A DNA stretch of 15,345 nucleotides from positions 1 to 15,345 of the forward strand of contig JAMCTB010000220.1 of assembly GCA_023380955.1 (NCBI GenBank). The letters run 5' to 3'. A model generated the notes under the pieces. That model searched no databases. It was not told the DNA's origin and saw only the letters and a list, made by a program, of their open reading frames with translations. The stretch is from Chloroflexota bacterium. GTDB taxonomy: Bacteria; Chloroflexota; UBA6077. The translations under genes were made by a program, and so were the position numbers. The stretch's first letter is position 1. Each line of letters opens with the position of its first letter. Shown here piece after piece: positions 13,724-15,345 of this stretch.

Positions 13724-14686
13724 CTACCGCCGGAAGACCCCCGGGTTGACGGGGTGCGCCGGCCGCTCGCCCCTGAGGGTCTGGATCACGGCATCGGCCG
13801 CCAGGAACGGCGCCCGGCTGCGGTACTCGACGGTTGCCGCCCCCGCGTGGGGGGAAAGAAGGACGTTGGGCAGGCCCCGCAGGGGGCTCTCCCCCAGTGG
13901 CTCCTGCTCGTGGACGTCCAGACCCGCCCCGGCGATCCGCTTCTCCTGGATGGCCTGGTACAGCGCCTCGCTATCCACGACACCCCCTCGGGAGGTGTTG
14001 ATCAGGATGGCGGTAGGCTTCATCAACGCCAGCCGTTCCGCGTCGATCAGGTGGTAGCTGTTCTTGTCCAGGAAGCAGTGCAGGCTGACCAAGTCGCTCT
14101 CTCGGAGAAGCTGCTCCAGGGACACGTAGCTTACCCCGTACGCCTCCGCGAACTGCTCGTCTCGCACCACGTCGTGGGCCAGGATCCTCATCTCGAAGGC
14201 TCGCGCCCGCTGGGCAACCTCCTTTCCGATGGTCCCCAACCCCACGATCCCCAGGGTCTTCCCCGCCAGTTCCAGCCCATCGTAGGATTTCCAGCCGCCC
14301 TTCTGCACTTCATCAAGGTTTTGCAGCAGATTTCGGGCGCAGGCCAGCATCAGAGTGAAAGCGTACTCCGCCACGGCATGGCGGTTGGCACCGGGCAGAG
14401 TACAGACCGGAATACCCCTGGCCGTAGCCGCCTTCACGTCTACGGTGTTGTAGCCCACGCCAGTGCGGGCTATCACTTTGAGCTTCTCGGCGGATTCGAT
14501 GACTCGGGCCGACAGGGGATCGCTGCTGCATATGATGCCATCCACCCCTTGGAGGGCCTCGATCATCTCCTCCTCGGAATGGCACTGCTTGAACAGCGGC
14601 TCCAGGCCCGCGTTGCGAAGATAGCCATCCACCTCACAGCCAGCTCGCAGAAAATGGGACGTGATCAACACGCGGGGATTGCTCAT
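13724..14686 (-). CDS. D-isomer-specific 2-hydroxyacid dehydrogenase (phosphoglycerate dehydrogenase-like)
   Basis: This 320-residue NAD-dependent oxidoreductase interconverts a 2-keto acid and a D-2-hydroxyacid. The nucleotide-binding glycines are GLGTIG at 149-154. The catalytic triad by alignment from memory with E. coli SerA is R233 (NTSRGG), E262 (HEQEPL) and H280 (SPHAG). RTGVGYNTVD at 74-83 is the substrate-loop motif of the family. It lacks the ACT regulatory domain of serine-biosynthetic SerA, so it may be a short PGDH or a dehydrogenase for another hydroxyacid. The ATG at 14686 has GGAGGAG six bases upstream. The frame stays open to 14854, but that stretch shows no dehydrogenase features and includes the palindrome at 14787-14796. 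It precedes the MmgE/PrpD gene, and the two may form one transcript. Confidence 0.93.
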   Translation of the reverse strand: MSNPRVLITSHFLRAGCEVDGYLRNAGLEPLFKQCHSEEEMIEALQGVDGIICSSDPLSARVIESAEKLKVIARTGVGYNTVDVKAATARGIPVCTLPGANRHAVAEYAFTLMLACARNLLQNLDEVQKGGWKSYDGLELAGKTLGIVGLGTIGKEVAQRARAFEMRILAHDVVRDEQFAEAYGVSYVSLEQLLRESDLVSLHCFLDKNSYHLIDAERLALMKPTAILINTSRGGVVDSEALYQAIQEKRIAGAGLDVHEQEPLGESPLRGLPNVLLSPHAGAATVEYRSRAPFLAADAVIQTLRGERPAHPVNPGVFRR

Positions 14687-14827
14687 CCCGGTCTCCTCCA
14701 CATATATCGAGTACGAACCGCCCACCTTGGTGCCGAGGATGATAACGCCGCCGCCGATCTCGCACGTCCCTCGGGGCAGTCTGGATAATCCGGATTGGCC
14801 GAAGACTGCTGCAATCGCAAAAGGAAC

Positions 14828-14883
14828 GTAGGGACCGGTCTGAGACCCGCCCACGGGCCGGCAGAGACGTCGGCCCCTAGAGG
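14828..14883. repeat. degenerate GTAGGG repeat doublet
   Basis: The first unit is GTAGGGACCGGTCTGAGACC followed by CGCCCACG, with the palindromic core GGTCTGAGACC apart from its central base. The second is GGGCCGGCAGAGACGTCGGCC followed by CCTAG. The order matches the doublet at 6775-6832, and the second unit matches 12079-12104. Confidence 0.5.
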
Positions 14884-14923
14884 TAAGACCGCCGTGTCAC
14901 AACCTAAGTGCGTCGTTCCTCAA

Positions 14924-14963
14924 TTCCGGTCGAGTGCGGGCTTTTCCGGTCGAGTGCGGGCTT
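14924..14963. repeat. 20-bp perfect tandem duplication
   Basis: TTCCGGTCGAGTGCGGGCTT occurs twice head to tail (14924-14943 and 14944-14963) without mismatch, immediately before the hairpin repeat at 14970. The identity suggests a recent slippage or duplication. Confidence 0.85.
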
Positions 14964-14969
14964 TGCCCC

Positions 14970-15036
14970 GTCATTCCCGCGAAAGCGGGAACCCATTTCG
15001 CGTCTCAGGCTGGATTCCCGCTTTCGCGGGAATGAC
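14970..15036. repeat. inverted repeat of two TTCCCGC hairpins
   Basis: The outer arms 14970-14995 and 15011-15036 are complementary over 26 bp with one mismatch. Each arm is itself a hairpin: TTCCCGC-GAAA-GCGGGAA on the left and TTCCCGC-TTTC-GCGGGAA on the right. This is the widespread GTCATTCCCGCGAAAGCGG intergenic repeat, organised like a pair of REP units. Confidence 0.85.
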
Positions 15037-15086
15037 AACCTTGCACCCCGCCACCTGATTGACAACCTTGCACCCCGCCGCCTGAA
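15033..15086. repeat. 27-bp tandem duplication next to the inverted repeat
   Basis: Two copies starting at 15033 and 15060 (TGACAACCTTGCACCCCGCC...) differ mainly by one A-to-G change. The first copy begins inside the TGAC end of the inverted repeat, so the duplication took that end with it. Confidence 0.8.
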
Positions 15087-15162
15087 GCCAGATGTGCGAC
15101 TGGCGGCGGGGGATGCACCCTACCGTACTTGTGGAACGACGCACTCAGTGCTTTGACACGAT

Positions 15163-15244
15163 GAAGGTGATACGCCCTGTCATGCTGAGTGCAGCGAAGC
15201 ATCTCCTCATCGTAAGAGATCCTTCGCTAGCGCTTCAGGATGAC
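15163..15244. repeat. TCATGCTGAG-type inverted repeat, copy 1
   Basis: A left arm 15179-15205 (GTCATGCTGAGTGCAGCGAA, then GCATCTC) is imperfectly complementary to a right arm 15216-15244 (GAGATCCTTCGC to AGGATGAC). The preceding GAAGGTGATA (15163-15172) is also repeated ahead of copy 2. Confidence 0.75.
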
Positions 15245-15288
15245 ACCTATCGGAACCACTGTGCCACAGCCTAGTACACGACCACAGA

Positions 15289-15345
15289 GAAGGTGATATG
15301 TACTGTCATGCTGAGCGCAGCGAAGCATCTCCCCGTGGCGAGAGG
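15289..15345. repeat. TCATGCTGAG-type repeat, copy 2 (cut by the window end)
   Basis: Bases 15289-15332 match 15163-15206 at 40 of 44 positions, 126 bp apart and in direct orientation. The right arm would lie beyond the window. Confidence 0.75.

Larger units (their letters stand above)
14687..15345. other. gene-free repeat-rich region at the right end
   Basis: I see no supportable gene in these 659 bases. The part nearest the dehydrogenase is its leader, with a 10-bp palindrome AATCCGGATT at 14787-14796. A weak promoter may be present there (TTGCAG, 18-bp spacer, GATTAT on the minus strand). From 14828 to the end, repeats follow one after another and are listed separately. Open frames here cross the repeats and are not convincing. 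Confidence 0.7.

Noticed and set aside
12226..13749. Plus-strand frame of 507 codons opposite the MmgE/PrpD gene
   Set aside because: The minus-strand product has the full family motif set; this frame has none.
14687..14854. N-terminal extension of the dehydrogenase by 56 codons
   Set aside because: The ATG at 14686 has an ideal Shine-Dalgarno and begins just before the first strand of the fold. The extension matches no part of the family and lies in a region with a palindrome and repeat.
14795..15274. Small genes in the right-end region
   Set aside because: The open frames run straight through the inverted and tandem repeats, lack ribosome binding sites and show no recognisable domain.
14924..15345. 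CRISPR array
   Set aside because: The repeats are different elements, in two copies each, as abutting tandem duplications or inverted repeats. There is no regular repeat-spacer pattern and no cas gene.

Overview
The window is a high-GC bacterial chromosome segment with closely packed genes, frequent GTG and TTG starts, strong AGGAGG-type ribosome binding sites and several families of short palindromic intergenic repeats. No rRNA, tRNA, phage, transposase or CRISPR array was recognised. The gene set and the style of the repeats suggest Chloroflexota (Dehalococcoidia or SAR202-like lineages). That placement is inference from general familiarity; no marker in the window proves it.

Layout, left to right. 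Positions 1-111 hold the possible tail of a plus-strand gene. At 112-864 (-) is a polytopic membrane protein of unknown function. Positions 1044-2729 are an iron module: a DtxR-family metalloregulator (-) divergent from an FTR1/EfeU-type iron permease (+), with an 18-bp palindrome between them that resembles a DtxR-type operator. A 17-bp perfect hairpin follows the permease. Positions 2839-4379 (+) hold two overlapping genes, a HAD hydrolase and a PHP-family histidinol-phosphatase-like protein. A small membrane-anchored LysM protein (4476-4883, +) follows, with its own TATAAT promoter.

Positions 4998-9726 (-) form a protein quality-control block. GroEL stands without GroES. Lon protease lies 30 bp downstream of an Hsp20 small heat-shock protein and is probably co-transcribed with it. 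Positions 9856-11864 (-) form a DNA-repair pair: a DnaQ-like 3'-5' exonuclease fused to a UvrC/Cho-like GIY-YIG nuclease overlaps by 4 bp a stand-alone 90-residue protein that looks like the 8-kDa lyase domain of DNA polymerase beta/PolX, with both key lysines kept. This pair is the best candidate in the window for an undescribed functional unit.

Positions 12238-14686 (-) hold a D-2-hydroxyacid dehydrogenase followed by an MmgE/PrpD-family protein, possibly a small catabolic unit. The right end (14687-15345) has no gene I can support. It is a dense patch of repeats: a degenerate GTAGGG doublet, two tandem duplications, a large inverted repeat made of two hairpins, and two copies of a TCATGCTGAG element.

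Palindromes ending in GTAGGGGC and GCCCCTAC recur at several gene ends and may act as terminators. One of them supplies the stop codon of lon.
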